Part shown: positions 24,888 to 32,631 of the stretch, piece by piece | Numbering within the stretch: position 1 is the first letter of the stretch | How the letters are laid out: the number at the start of each line of letters is the position of its first letter | Source of the DNA: Gordonia sputi NBRC 100414 | GTDB taxonomy: Bacteria > Actinomycetota > Actinomycetes > Mycobacteriales > Mycobacteriaceae | DNA: 34,328 nucleotides | NCBI RefSeq assembly: GCF_000248055.1 | Contig: NZ_BAFC01000056.1 | Span: 1-34,328, forward strand | Reading direction: 5' to 3' | The notes under the pieces: model-generated | The model's database searches: none | What the model was told of the DNA's origin: nothing | Seen by the model: only the letters and a program-made list of their open reading frames with translations | Made by a program: the position numbers and the translations under genes

Positions 24888-25178
24888 ATGAAGGACATGG
24901 CAGGACGTAAGCGGCATTCGGCTGAGGACATCGTGCGTAAACTGCGCCGTGCCGACGAGCTTGCTGCGGAGGGCAAGACCGGCGAGGAGATCGCCGCCGA
25001 TCTCGAGGTATCGGCGGCCACGTTGTACAACTGGCGCCGCCAGTACGGCGGCATGGACGGCGATGCCGCGAAGGAACTCAAAGAGCTGCGCGATCAGAAC
25101 AGCCGACTCAAGCGGCTGCTCGCCGACGCGGAGTTGGAGAAGGACGCACTGCGGGAGATCGCGAAGGGAAAATTCTGA
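24888..25178 (+). CDS. IS3-family transposase OrfA
   Basis: 96 aa. Residues 5-55 are a helix-turn-helix (KRHSAEDIVRKLRRADELAAEGKTGEEIAADLEVSAATLYNWRRQYG) that binds the element ends. Residues 60-92 are a leucine-zipper-like coiled coil (LKELRDQNSRLKRLLADAELEKDALREI). Its last codons contain the slippery heptamer G GGA AAA at 25166-25172 just before the TGA stop, so part of the ribosomes should shift to the orfB frame and make the OrfAB transposase. Ribosome site GAGAAGGGA precedes the ATG. Confidence 0.92.
   Translation: MKDMAGRKRHSAEDIVRKLRRADELAAEGKTGEEIAADLEVSAATLYNWRRQYGGMDGDAAKELKELRDQNSRLKRLLADAELEKDALREIAKGKF
25166..25172 (+). promoter_or_regulatory. Programmed -1 frameshift site
   Basis: G GGA AAA in the orfA frame fits the X XXY YYZ rule. 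A slip back by one base continues as ATT CTG AGC CCA ACC GCC AAA in the orfB frame, giving the I-L-S-P junction usual for fused OrfAB proteins. Confidence 0.75.
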
Positions 25179-25207
25179 GCCCAACCGCCAAACGCGCCGC
25201 CGTTGAC

Positions 25208-26041
25208 ATGCTCAAGGATGTGATGAGCATGTCAGAACGTATGGCGTGCAAGGTAGTTGGGCTTTCACGATCTGCGTATCGACGCCTGCCGCTCGCGCAG
25301 ACACCCGCAGATCCCGATGCCGAACTGCGGGAACAGTTACGCACCTATGCCCGCAAGAATCCACGCCACGGGTTCCGTCGGGCGTGGGCGCACCTGCGTT
25401 TCGACGACGGCATCGAGATCAACAAGAAGAAAGTGCACCGCCTGTGGAGAGAAGAAGGCCTGCAGGTGCGGCGTGCTCCGCGACGCAAACGAGCCGGCCA
25501 ATCCTCCGTGCCGATCATCACTGCGGATGCACCGAAAGTGGTGTGGGCATTGGACTTTCAGTTCGACTCCACCGTCGATGGGAAGAAGATCAAGATCGCG
25601 TCGATGGTGGATGAACACACTCGCATGTCGCTGCTGAACATCGTCGACCGCTCCATTCCGGCAGAACGCCTGATCGAGGAGCTGGAAAAGGCGTTCGCGA
25701 TCTCGGGTGGCCCACCAATGGTGTTGCGTATGGACAACGGGCCTGAGTTCATTTCTGAGGCCCTGCAAGGGTTTTGTGCAGGGTCGGTGGGGATCTCCTA
25801 CATTCCGCCCGGCACGCCGTGGAACAACGGGTTCATCGAGTCGTTCAACAACCGACTGCGCAACGAGTGTCTGAACCGCAACTGCTGGCCCACCCTCCTG
25901 GAGGCCCGTGTGGTCATCGACGACTTCAAAGACGACCACAACCGCCGGCACCGCCACTCAGCGCTGGGCTACCAGACGCCGGCCGAGTACGCTGCCGCAT
26001 GCACCCACCAGCATCACCCCGTGGGCTGCGAGATCGACTGA
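25208..26041 (+). CDS. IS3-family transposase OrfB (DDE integrase core)
   Basis: 277 aa from the first ATG at 25208, but the open frame continues upstream to the frameshift site, so the working product is probably the OrfAB fusion. The catalytic triad is present: Asp116 (VWALDFQFD), Asp176 (MDNGPEF) and Glu211 (NGFIESFNNRLRNECL), a DD35E spacing. The N-terminal part (HGFRRAWAHLRFDDGIEINKKKVHRLWREEGL) is the usual HTH_21 region. The sequence looks intact with a complete C-terminus (HSALGYQTPAEYA). Confidence 0.93.
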   Translation: MLKDVMSMSERMACKVVGLSRSAYRRLPLAQTPADPDAELREQLRTYARKNPRHGFRRAWAHLRFDDGIEINKKKVHRLWREEGLQVRRAPRRKRAGQSSVPIITADAPKVVWALDFQFDSTVDGKKIKIASMVDEHTRMSLLNIVDRSIPAERLIEELEKAFAISGGPPMVLRMDNGPEFISEALQGFCAGSVGISYIPPGTPWNNGFIESFNNRLRNECLNRNCWPTLLEARVVIDDFKDDHNRRHRHSALGYQTPAEYAAACTHQHHPVGCEID

Positions 26042-26099
26042 CCGACAGCAAGAGAGAACTGGCTCTAAAACTGCCTGGAACGGCTATCGGGGACCTGCC

Positions 26100-26140
26100 A
26101 GGCTGGCTGATCTCGACAAGCTCGATCGGCGGAAGGCGGC
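26100..26140. repeat. Single palindromic repeat (GATC type) right of the IS
   Basis: The core GATCTCGACAAGCTCGATC lies at 26109-26127, followed by a CGGCGG half unit. It is 13 bp from the proposed IS right end. The left side of the IS has no such copy but has the long hairpin. Confidence 0.85.
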
Positions 26141-26197
26141 TCGGTCGGCGGGAAGGGGCGCGATCCATCGGGCCGCTGTACTTTCGACTAGGTAGAA

Positions 26198-26213
26198 CCA
26201 TCCATTCGGATGG
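26198..26213. promoter_or_regulatory. Small palindrome upstream of mscR
   Basis: CCATCC, ATTC, GGATGG forms a 6-bp-arm inverted repeat 72 bp before the mscR start. It could be an operator; there is no further support. Confidence 0.3.
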
Positions 26214-26285
26214 ATGCATGTCTCGTGCCATGCCACAAGACTGTGTTGAGTACAAGGTTCTCACCATCGAGAGGTTGAAAGCGGA

Positions 26286-27380
26286 ATGTCGCAGACGGTC
26301 AAGGGAGTCATCTCGCGTAGCAAGGGCGCGCCAACGGAACTCGTCGACGTGGTGGTGCCCGACCCCGGGCCCAACGACGTCGTCGTCGATATCCAGGCGT
26401 GCGGTGTCTGCCATACGGATCTTGCCTACAAAGAGGGCGGCATCAACGACGAGTATCCGTTCCTCCTCGGGCATGAGGCGGCAGGCATCGTCGAGGCGAT
26501 CGGTTCGGATGTCACGCACGTCGAGGTCGGCGATTTCGTCGTCCTGAACTGGCGTGCGGTGTGTGGTGAGTGTCGGGCGTGCAAGCGCGGGAAGCCCTGG
26601 TACTGCTTCGACACCCACAACGCGTCGAAGTCTATGACGCTCACCGACGGGACCGAACTGACGGCGGCGCTGGGTATCGGTGCGTTCATCGAGAAGACCC
26701 TCGTCCATGAGGGGCAGTGCACCAAGGTCAATCCCGAGACCGATCCCGCGGTCGCCGGCCTGCTCGGCTGCGGCGTGATGGCCGGCCTCGGCGCTGCGAT
26801 GAACACCGGCAACGTTGGTCGCGGAGACTCCGTCGCCGTCATCGGTTGCGGTGGCGTCGGCGACGCCGCGATCGCCGGTGCGCGCCTGGCGGGTGCCACC
26901 AAGATCATCGCGATCGACCGCGATCCGGCAAAATTGCAGTGGGCAACCGAACTCGGCGCAACCCACACCATCAACGGCGCAGAAGTCGACGACGTCGTGA
27001 CCGCCGTCCAGGACCTGACCGACGGCTTCGGGGTAGACGTCGTCGTCGACGCCGTCGGGCGACCGGAGACGTGGAAGGAAGCCTTCTACGCTCGCGACCT
27101 CGCCGGAACCGTTGTACTGGTGGGTGTTCCGACGCCTGAGATGAAGCTCGAGATGCCGCTCGTCGACTTCTTCTCGCGCGGTGGGTCGCTCAAGTCGTCG
27201 TGGTACGGCGATTGCCTGCCCGAGCGCGACTTCCCGATGCTCATCGACCTCTACGAGCAGGGTCGACTCCCGCTCGACAAGTTCGTCACCGAGCGCGTCG
27301 GACTTGGCGACGTCGAGGCCGCGTTCGAGGCGATGAAGGGCGGCAAGGTACTTCGCTCGGTGGTAGAGCTGAAGTCATGA
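26286..27380 (+). CDS. mscR: S-(hydroxymethyl)mycothiol dehydrogenase
   Basis: 364 aa. NAD-dependent, zinc-containing dehydrogenase that oxidises the adduct of formaldehyde and mycothiol, and can also reduce S-nitrosomycothiol (known for M. tuberculosis MscR/AdhE2, Rv2259). Catalytic zinc ligands Cys42, His63 and Glu64; structural zinc cysteines 93, 96, 99 and 107. The stretches [35 protein letters not shown] and [19 protein letters not shown] are nearly those of the mycobacterial protein. Coupled to an MBL hydrolase by a 4-bp overlap, as in the Rv2259-Rv2260 pair. It shows that the host makes mycothiol. Confidence 0.94.
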   Translation: MSQTVKGVISRSKGAPTELVDVVVPDPGPNDVVVDIQACGVCHTDLAYKEGGINDEYPFLLGHEAAGIVEAIGSDVTHVEVGDFVVLNWRAVCGECRACKRGKPWYCFDTHNASKSMTLTDGTELTAALGIGAFIEKTLVHEGQCTKVNPETDPAVAGLLGCGVMAGLGAAMNTGNVGRGDSVAVIGCGGVGDAAIAGARLAGATKIIAIDRDPAKLQWATELGATHTINGAEVDDVVTAVQDLTDGFGVDVVVDAVGRPETWKEAFYARDLAGTVVLVGVPTPEMKLEMPLVDFFSRGGSLKSSWYGDCLPERDFPMLIDLYEQGRLPLDKFVTERVGLGDVEAAFEAMKGGKVLRSVVELKS

Positions 27381-28006
27381 GCAACGTGAGCATTGATAAC
27401 GTCGTCACGTCCGGCACCTTCTCGCTCGACGGCGGGACGTGGGACGTCGACAACAACGTTTGGATCGTCGGCGACGACAGCGAGGTCGTCATTATCGACG
27501 CCGCGCACAGCGCACAGCCGATCCTCGACGCTGTCGGAGACCGGACCGTGAAGGCCATCGTGCTGACACACGGCCACAACGACCACATCACCGTGGCTCC
27601 GGAGTTGTCGAAGGAGACCGGCGCGCCCATCCTGCTGCACCCCGGCGACACCATGCTGTGGAAGGAGACGCACCCCGACGTGACGCCCGGCAACCTCGAC
27701 GACGGCCAGGAGATCGACGTCGCGGGAACGTCGTTGAAGGTCATCAACACGCCGGGGCATTCGCCGGGCTCGTCGGTGATCTACGCGCCGGAGCTCGGTG
27801 TGTTGTTCAGTGGCGACACGCTGTTTAAGGGCGGACCGGGAGCGACGGGGCGGTCGTTCTCGAGCTTCCCGAAGATCATCGAGTCCATCAAGGAAAAGAT
27901 CTTCGTGCTCGATCCGGAGACCAAGGTCTATACGGGTCACGGAGACGGCACGACGGTCGGCACCGAGGCGCCACATCTGGAGGAGTGGATCAAGCGCGGA
28001 AGCTGA
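27377..28006 (+). CDS. MBL-fold metallo-hydrolase partner of MscR
   Basis: 209 aa from ATG 27377, overlapping the mscR stop (ATGA). Metal ligands of the metallo-beta-lactamase fold are complete: His65, His67, Asp69 and His70 (THGHNDH), His128 (TPGHSPGS), Asp147 (SGDTLF) and His188 (YTGHGD), giving a two-metal site of the glyoxalase II type. In this position it probably hydrolyses the thioester product, S-formylmycothiol, or a similar mycothiol conjugate (inference; the family does thioester hydrolysis). The last five codons and the stop are part of a 73-bp sequence repeated at 28708-28781. Confidence 0.9.
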   Translation: MSNVSIDNVVTSGTFSLDGGTWDVDNNVWIVGDDSEVVIIDAAHSAQPILDAVGDRTVKAIVLTHGHNDHITVAPELSKETGAPILLHPGDTMLWKETHPDVTPGNLDDGQEIDVAGTSLKVINTPGHSPGSSVIYAPELGVLFSGDTLFKGGPGATGRSFSSFPKIIESIKEKIFVLDPETKVYTGHGDGTTVGTEAPHLEEWIKRGS

Positions 28007-28060
28007 TCCGGTTCATGCCGTATTCCGGAGTCACCTGGTGGCACCGGAATACGGCAGAAG
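27988..28060. repeat. Direct repeat copy 1 (MBL gene end plus terminator)
   Basis: 73 bp covering the codons for I-K-R-G-S-stop of the MBL gene and the following hairpin. It matches 28708-28781 with three base changes and one short indel difference (TTCATG against TTATATG). Confidence 0.92.
28017..28055 (+). terminator. Terminator of the mscR operon
   Basis: GCCGTATTCCGG (28017-28028) and CCGGAATACGGC (28044-28055) pair perfectly over 12 bp; CACC and GGTG in the loop can add four more pairs. It begins 10 bp after the MBL stop. Confidence 0.8.
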
Positions 28061-28183
28061 CATCGAGGCGGTCGCCTTAAGTGCTGCAGGATGGGTTGTG
28101 CAGGTCGACAACTGGTTGTGTGTGCGTGGGCATTTCGCGTTAGATGAGCCGATGAGTGAACGGACAATTCGTACAAATTAGGC

Positions 28184-28696
28184 GTGACGTCTAACGTGGT
28201 GAGCGCTGTGATCCGACTGTGCGGCGTTGCCATGGCGTCGGTAGGGCTCTTGCTGCTAATTGCCGGCTGTAGTCCAAGCGATGACTCACTTGCGAGGTCT
28301 CCGTCTTATTCCCCTACTTCGACATCGCCCGCTGGCCAGCATTCGACGAGTACGCGGCCCTCTACCTTTGCTGCCGAAGCAGTCCCGCCGACAACAGTCG
28401 AGGTTCAATCGGAAGCGACTACGGAAGCTATTGTTCCGACTGCCGAAGGCATCCAGTCACCGATTTACGACGGAGAGCCCTGCGCAAACCCCGGCGCAAC
28501 GTCCCCTGGGGGTCAATTTCGCTGTAGCGGTGAGAATCTTGTATGGAAGGACGTTACCGCTCCGCCCCTCCCCACGGTTGGACCGGACTCCGTCGGCAAA
28601 TCCTGTTTCAACCCGGGTGTGAAGGCTCGACTGGCGGGCACGGACGGAGAGCTCACCTGCACGGCGACCGGTGACGGATACGCCTGGAAATTCTGA
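28184..28696 (+). CDS. Small secreted lipoprotein with two Cys-pair repeats
   Basis: 170 aa from GTG 28184; GTG codons at 28196 and 28199 are alternatives. The signal has a hydrophobic core (GVAMASVGLLLLIA) and the lipobox IAGC with Cys29. Residues 30-90 are a Ser/Thr/Pro-rich linker. The rest holds two similar units, PCANPGATSPGGQFRCSG...W and SCFNPGVKARLAG...LTCTATG...W, each with Cys, Asn-Pro-Gly, a second Cys and a Trp-Lys end. I do not recognise a named family. The gene is alone between two copies of a 73-bp direct repeat and has a base composition less GC-rich than its neighbours, pointing to acquisition. A surface-exposed role is likely; function unknown. Confidence 0.7.
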   Translation: MTSNVVSAVIRLCGVAMASVGLLLLIAGCSPSDDSLARSPSYSPTSTSPAGQHSTSTRPSTFAAEAVPPTTVEVQSEATTEAIVPTAEGIQSPIYDGEPCANPGATSPGGQFRCSGENLVWKDVTAPPLPTVGPDSVGKSCFNPGVKARLAGTDGELTCTATGDGYAWKF

Positions 28697-28707
28697 CAGA
28701 CTCGAGC

Positions 28708-28781
28708 GATCAAGCGCGGAAGCTGATCCGGTTATATGCCGTACTCCGGAGTCACCTGGTGGCACCGGGATACGGCAAAAG
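28708..28781. repeat. Direct repeat copy 2 downstream of the lipoprotein gene
   Basis: 74 bp matching 27988-28060. It still contains the last codons of the MBL gene (ATC AAG CGC GGA AGC TGA) although no MBL reading frame precedes it here, followed by the hairpin 28738-28776 with one mismatch and one G-U pair in the stem. Confidence 0.92.
28738..28776 (+). terminator. Second copy of the terminator hairpin
   Basis: GCCGTACTCCGG and CCGGGATACGGC form a slightly weaker version of the 28017-28055 stem. It would end transcription of the lipoprotein gene and insulates the MFS gene. Confidence 0.7.
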
Positions 28782-28841
28782 GGGGGGCCGAACCGGCCCA
28801 CCCGCACAGATCCCGATGGGCGGGCGCGTAACCTCTCCGCG

Positions 28842-30221
28842 GTGAGTGAAGCCACTGCCCCTGCAACGGGTTCTGCGCCCGTCGACCCCACTCGACCCGC
28901 AGTTCCGCGTAGCCGCATCGTGATCGCATCGATGGTCGGCACAAGTATCGAATTCTTCGACTTCTACATCTATGCGACTGCCGCGGTCCTCGTATTTCCG
29001 ACGCTGTTCTTCCCGAAGGGCAACGACACCGCCGCGCTGCTCTCCTCGTTCGCAACGTTCGGTCTCGCATTTGTCGCGCGGCCGATCGGATCGGTGTTGT
29101 TCGGACACTTCGGAGATCGCGTGGGCCGTAAGGCGACCCTGGTCGGTTCACTACTCACGATGGGTATCGCCACCTTCGCGATCGGGTTGCTGCCCACGTT
29201 CTCCCAGATCGGTTATGCCGCACCGGCTCTGCTCGCGCTGCTGCGGTTCTGCCAGGGCCTCGGACTCGGCGGCGAATGGTCGGGGGCAGCACTGTTGGCC
29301 ACCGAGACCGCAGAGAAGGGCAAGCGCGCCTGGGCGGCGATGTGGCCGCAGCTCGGTGCGCCGATCGGCTTCTTCTTCGCCAACGGCATCTTCTTGCTGC
29401 TGATGCTCGGAATGGACTTCGACGCCAAGAGCGCTGCGACCAACCACGCATTCCTGACCTGGGGTTGGCGAATTCCGTTCCTGGCAAGCGCAATCATGGT
29501 GGTCATCGGGCTCTACGTGCGGTTGAAGCTCACCGAGACGCCCGTGTTCGCCAAGGCAGTCGAAGAGGGCAAGAAGGTGCGCGCGCCGTTGGCCGAGGTC
29601 GTCAAGACCAGTTGGCGTCCGCTGATCGCCGGCACGTTCATCATGCTGGCCACGTACACGCTCTTCTACATCGTGACCACGTGGACGACCTCGTACGGAA
29701 CCGGCAAGGTGACCGACGCGTCGGGCGTCAAGCTCTCCATCAGCTACGTCGACTTCCTTGGGCTGCAGCTTATTTCGGTGCTGTTCTTCGCAGCGTGCGT
29801 GCCGCTCTCGGGATGGCTCGCCGACCGTTATGGCCGACGCGTGGTGCTCTTGGTCATCACCGGTGCGATCGTCATCTTCGGATTGTGCTTCGGATGGCTG
29901 CTCAACCCGTCGTCGGTGACCGACGGCGTGATGCTGGGCTTCCTCGTTTTGGGTATGGCGCTGATGGGACTGACCTTCGGGCCGATGAGCGCGATCCTGC
30001 CGGAGCTGTTCCCGACGAACGTGCGCTACACGGGATCTGGGATCGCCTACAACGTCGCGTCGATCCTCGGCGCTGCCGTTGCGCCGTTCATCGCGACGTG
30101 GCTGGTTGCCGACTTCGGTGTGGCGTGGGTCGGTGTGTACCTCGCGGTGGCCGGAGTACTGACGCTCCTGGCGCTGTGGTCGGTCAAGGAGACGCGGTCG
30201 GTGGACTTGTCGGAGGTCTGA
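28842..30221 (+). CDS. MFS transporter, metabolite:H+ symporter (MHS) type
   Basis: 459 aa from GTG 28842. An ATG frame opening at 28671 would run through the lipoprotein end and the repeat, so it is rejected. About twelve transmembrane helices; the MFS loop motif GHFGDRVGRK follows helix 2 and the second-half counterpart LADRYGRR follows helix 8. The segments SMVGTSIEFFDFYIYATAAVLVFP and RFCQGLGLGGEWSGAALLATE are typical of the MHS (ShiA/ProP-like) group that imports organic acids or betaines with protons. No ribosome site, but TAACCT sits 7 nt upstream, the right distance for a leaderless message. Substrate unknown. Confidence 0.87.
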   Translation: MSEATAPATGSAPVDPTRPAVPRSRIVIASMVGTSIEFFDFYIYATAAVLVFPTLFFPKGNDTAALLSSFATFGLAFVARPIGSVLFGHFGDRVGRKATLVGSLLTMGIATFAIGLLPTFSQIGYAAPALLALLRFCQGLGLGGEWSGAALLATETAEKGKRAWAAMWPQLGAPIGFFFANGIFLLLMLGMDFDAKSAATNHAFLTWGWRIPFLASAIMVVIGLYVRLKLTETPVFAKAVEEGKKVRAPLAEVVKTSWRPLIAGTFIMLATYTLFYIVTTWTTSYGTGKVTDASGVKLSISYVDFLGLQLISVLFFAACVPLSGWLADRYGRRVVLLVITGAIVIFGLCFGWLLNPSSVTDGVMLGFLVLGMALMGLTFGPMSAILPELFPTNVRYTGSGIAYNVASILGAAVAPFIATWLVADFGVAWVGVYLAVAGVLTLLALWSVKETRSVDLSEV

Positions 30222-30257
30222 GCGTCGGGGTCTGAGTGCAAGGCATCTGAGCGCCGA

Positions 30258-30283
30258 ACGCGATTCCCTCGGAATCGGGTTTC
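30258..30283 (+). terminator. Terminator after the MFS gene
   Basis: CGATTCC (30261-30267), CTC loop and GGAATCG (30271-30277), followed by GGTTTCT. A short but perfect stem between the MFS and DoxX genes. Confidence 0.6.
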
Positions 30284-30316
30284 TGGGGTTGCGATGCGGG
30301 AACCAGACCTTCATAG

Positions 30317-30335
30317 TTAGGCAATGCTTACCTCA
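30317..30335 (+). promoter_or_regulatory. Probable IdeR/DtxR iron box over the DoxX start
   Basis: TTAGGCAATGCTTACCTCA agrees with the DtxR/IdeR consensus TWAGGTWAGSCTWACCTWA at 16 of 19 positions. It covers the ATG at 30324. A CATAGT -10-like element at 30312-30317 places the predicted start of a leaderless message at the ATG, so bound iron-loaded regulator would block transcription. Confidence 0.65.
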
Positions 30336-30782
30336 CTTGAGAAGGTCGCGCCGTGGGCGATCGGCCTATTTCGTATCGTCATCGGCTTCCTGTTCTTCTG
30401 TCACGGCGCGTCGACGCTGTTCGGATGGCCGGTCGCGCCATACGGCGGCGAGACCGCAGCGTTCGGGGCGTGGCCGTCGTGGTGGGCCCCGGCAATTGAG
30501 CTGGTCGGCGGCATCCTGGTCATGCTCGGACTCGGCACTCGCGTTGCTGCGTTCATCGGTTCCGGTGCGATGGCCGTCGCCTATTTCTGGAAGCACCAGG
30601 GCGACGGTCTGCTGCCCATAGCGAACGAGGGCGACTCGGCCGCGCTGTACTGCTGGGCGCTGTTCCTGTTGGTCTTCATCGGCTCGGGGCGTCCCGCATT
30701 GGAGAACGTGCTCGTACGTAAGCGAGCTGAACAGTCCGACGCCGCAGCTTCGCAAGGCTCGGCAGTGCGCACCGCTGCCTGA
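30324..30782 (+). CDS. DoxX-family membrane protein
   Basis: 152 aa with four predicted transmembrane helices (about 10-28, 55-75, 78-95 and 105-125). The family features RIVIGFLFFCHGASTLFGWP, ELVGGILVMLGLGTR and AMAVAYFWKH are visible. DoxX proteins are small membrane proteins linked to redox balance; in M. tuberculosis a DoxX protein forms a complex with SodA and SseA. The C-terminal tail is short and polar, inside or outside unknown. The start lies within a probable iron box, so expression should rise when iron is low (inference). A message without a leader is likely. Confidence 0.88.
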   Translation: MLTSLEKVAPWAIGLFRIVIGFLFFCHGASTLFGWPVAPYGGETAAFGAWPSWWAPAIELVGGILVMLGLGTRVAAFIGSGAMAVAYFWKHQGDGLLPIANEGDSAALYCWALFLLVFIGSGRPALENVLVRKRAEQSDAAASQGSAVRTAA

Positions 30783-30805
30783 TCAACGCGGGTAACGTCA
30801 GCGGG

Positions 30806-30841
30806 GTGATCGAACCGCTGAGCTGGGGCGAACGGCAGTGA
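30806..30841 (+). CDS. Putative 11-residue upstream ORF of sulP
   Basis: GTG ATC GAA CCG CTG AGC TGG GGC GAA CGG CAG TGA encodes MIEPLSWGERQ. A TAACGT -10-like hexamer at 30793-30798 is 7 nt upstream, as for leaderless messages. Its TGA overlaps the sulP GTG (GTGA), and sulP lacks its own ribosome site, so sulP translation would depend on this ORF. Predicted only; no protein evidence. Confidence 0.45.
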   Translation: MIEPLSWGERQ

Positions 30842-32631
30842 GCGGGACGCGGGCCGCCGGGTCGGAGCGTGCGTTCTCGACGTCGCTGAAACGCTTGCTG
30901 CCACCCGCGTTCCGTGGTTACCAGCGCGGGTGGTTGCGGGCGGACGTCCTTGCGGGCATCACGCTCGCGGCCGTCGCCATTCCGGAATCGATGGGCTACA
31001 GCACAATTGCCCACGTTCCGGTGGTTGCGGGAATCTATACCATCATCCTTCCGACAATCGTGTTCGCTGTTCTGGGTGCGTCACGGCTCATGGTGACCGG
31101 TGCCGACTCGGCGACCGCGGCGATCATCGGATCGGGCATCGCGGGCATCGGAGTCGCAGGCCTGCAACCGAACTCGGCGGAGTGGTTGGGTTTCGCGTCA
31201 TTGATCGCAATCGTGACGGGACTGATGCTGGCAGTGGCCAGGATCGCGCGACTTGGGTTTCTCGGCGACTTCCTCTCCACCGCTGTGCTCGTCGGCTTCC
31301 TCGCAGGCACCGGGATCAGTGTGCTGACCGGGCAGATTCCCGGCATGCTCGGGATCTCCGGTAGCGATGGTCGGATATGGGAGCGTTGGGAACACCTTGC
31401 GCGCGAACTCGGCTCCATTCGATGGACCGCGGTGGCGTTCGCCGTTGCGACGCTGGCGTTGCTGATCGTAGGCAAGCGGTGGGTGCCCCGCCTTCCGATG
31501 CCGGTCATCGTTGTGGTGGCGTCGATCGTGCTGGTATACGCCTTCAACTGGTCCGATGATGTGCCGGTGATCGGCGAGTTGCACGGCGGTTTTCCCGAAT
31601 TCGGACTTCCCGACTACGTCACGTGGCGCGACATACCGAAGGCCGCGACGGTTGCGATCGGCTGCGCGGTGGTCATTCTCGCCCAAAGTGCGGCCACAGC
31701 ACGAAGTTTCGCGCAGCGTCACGGAGAGAACGCCGACGTCAATCGCGACATCGTCGGACTGTCTGCGGCCAACATCGTGGCAGGGTTCTCGTCGACATTC
31801 GTGGTCAACGGCAGCCCCACCAAAACCGAACTGCTCGAATCCGAACATGGTCGGACCCAAGTCGCCAACATCACGATGGCGCTCATCGCGCTGATCGTCG
31901 TGGTCTTCTTCGACGGCGCGCTCGCCTACATGCCACACGCCGTGCTGTCAGCGATTGTCGCGGTGGTGGCGGTGCGGCTGATCGACATCGACCAGTTCCG
32001 TCGAATGTGGCGGGTGTCGAAGTACGACTTCACCATTGCCCTCCTGACCGCAGTGGTGATGCTGGTTCTCGGCGTGCAGAACGGCGTGGTCGTTGCGATG
32101 GGAGTGTCGCTTCTGGCGATAGTGCGCAGACAGTATCGTCCCGAGCGGTTCGTGGTCGGGGTATCCGACCATGGGCGTCGTCGACGATACGAGTCGGCCA
32201 AGCCGGGTGCCGAGTCGATGCCAGGACTCATCGTGTTCCGCTACGACGCGGATCTGTTCTACGCCAACGCCAGTCGCTTCTCCGATGAGGTGGCCGCGCT
32301 GGTTCGGGCGGCACCGCACCCGGTGCGTTGGCTGATACTCGACTGCACAGTGATCGGCGACGTCGATTACACGGCCTCGGTCATGCTGAAGGATCTGATC
32401 ACCTTCGTGCACAAGCGGAATGCTCATTTCGTCCTCGCGGGCGTGGATCCCGAGCTCGGGGACACACTTTCCGACGAGGGAGTGCTCTCGGAGCTGAACT
32501 CCGACCACGTGTACCCGACGGTCGGCGCCGCGGTACGTGCGTACGAGGCGGCGTATCCCGACGCGGTAGAAGCGGCACGGTCGGAGGGCTCGTCGGATGT
32601 ATCGCCGGATGCATGGAAGCAGGAGTCGTGA
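30838..32631 (+). CDS. SulP-family anion transporter with STAS domain
   Basis: 597 aa from GTG 30838. Residues 15-430 contain the SulP membrane core: LLPPAFRGYQRGWLRADVLAGITLAAVAIPESMGYSTIAHVPVVAGIYT, LMVTGADSATAAIIGSGIA, LVGFLAGTGISVLTGQIPGMLG and GSPTKTELLESEHGRTQ. Residues 455-575 are a cytoplasmic STAS domain (DADLFYANASRFSDEV, LILDCTVIGDVDYTASVMLKDL). The family moves sulfate, bicarbonate or other anions; the exact anion is not evident. The stop overlaps the ligB start by 4 bp. Confidence 0.92.
   Translation: MSGTRAAGSERAFSTSLKRLLPPAFRGYQRGWLRADVLAGITLAAVAIPESMGYSTIAHVPVVAGIYTIILPTIVFAVLGASRLMVTGADSATAAIIGSGIAGIGVAGLQPNSAEWLGFASLIAIVTGLMLAVARIARLGFLGDFLSTAVLVGFLAGTGISVLTGQIPGMLGISGSDGRIWERWEHLARELGSIRWTAVAFAVATLALLIVGKRWVPRLPMPVIVVVASIVLVYAFNWSDDVPVIGELHGGFPEFGLPDYVTWRDIPKAATVAIGCAVVILAQSAATARSFAQRHGENADVNRDIVGLSAANIVAGFSSTFVVNGSPTKTELLESEHGRTQVANITMALIALIVVVFFDGALAYMPHAVLSAIVAVVAVRLIDIDQFRRMWRVSKYDFTIALLTAVVMLVLGVQNGVVVAMGVSLLAIVRRQYRPERFVVGVSDHGRRRRYESAKPGAESMPGLIVFRYDADLFYANASRFSDEVAALVRAAPHPVRWLILDCTVIGDVDYTASVMLKDLITFVHKRNAHFVLAGVDPELGDTLSDEGVLSELNSDHVYPTVGAAVRAYEAAYPDAVEAARSEGSSDVSPDAWKQES

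Larger units (their letters stand above)
24820..26095 (+). mobile_element. IS3-family insertion sequence
   Basis: About 1.28 kb, the normal IS3 size, with orfA and orfB in a -1 relation. Proposed ends: TGTCCCCCGTGAACCG at the left and, read inward from the right, GGTCCCCGATAGCCG. They align over about 36 bp including a shared TTAGAG block, with roughly two thirds identical. I could not confirm a target-site duplication, so the exact ends are uncertain by several bases. Both ORFs are intact, so the element may be active. Confidence 0.75.

Noticed and set aside
26245..27380. Second gene on the minus strand opposite mscR
   Set aside because: The open frame follows from codon bias of mscR; no motif or ribosome site supports it.
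28671..28841. N-terminal extension of the MFS transporter
   Set aside because: It would translate the lipoprotein gene end, the repeat copy and the terminator hairpin; GTG 28842 gives the normal family start.
29151..30314. 387-residue minus-strand ORF opposite the MFS gene
   Set aside because: The sequence is Arg/Gln/His-rich with no domain, as expected for the antisense of a membrane protein gene.
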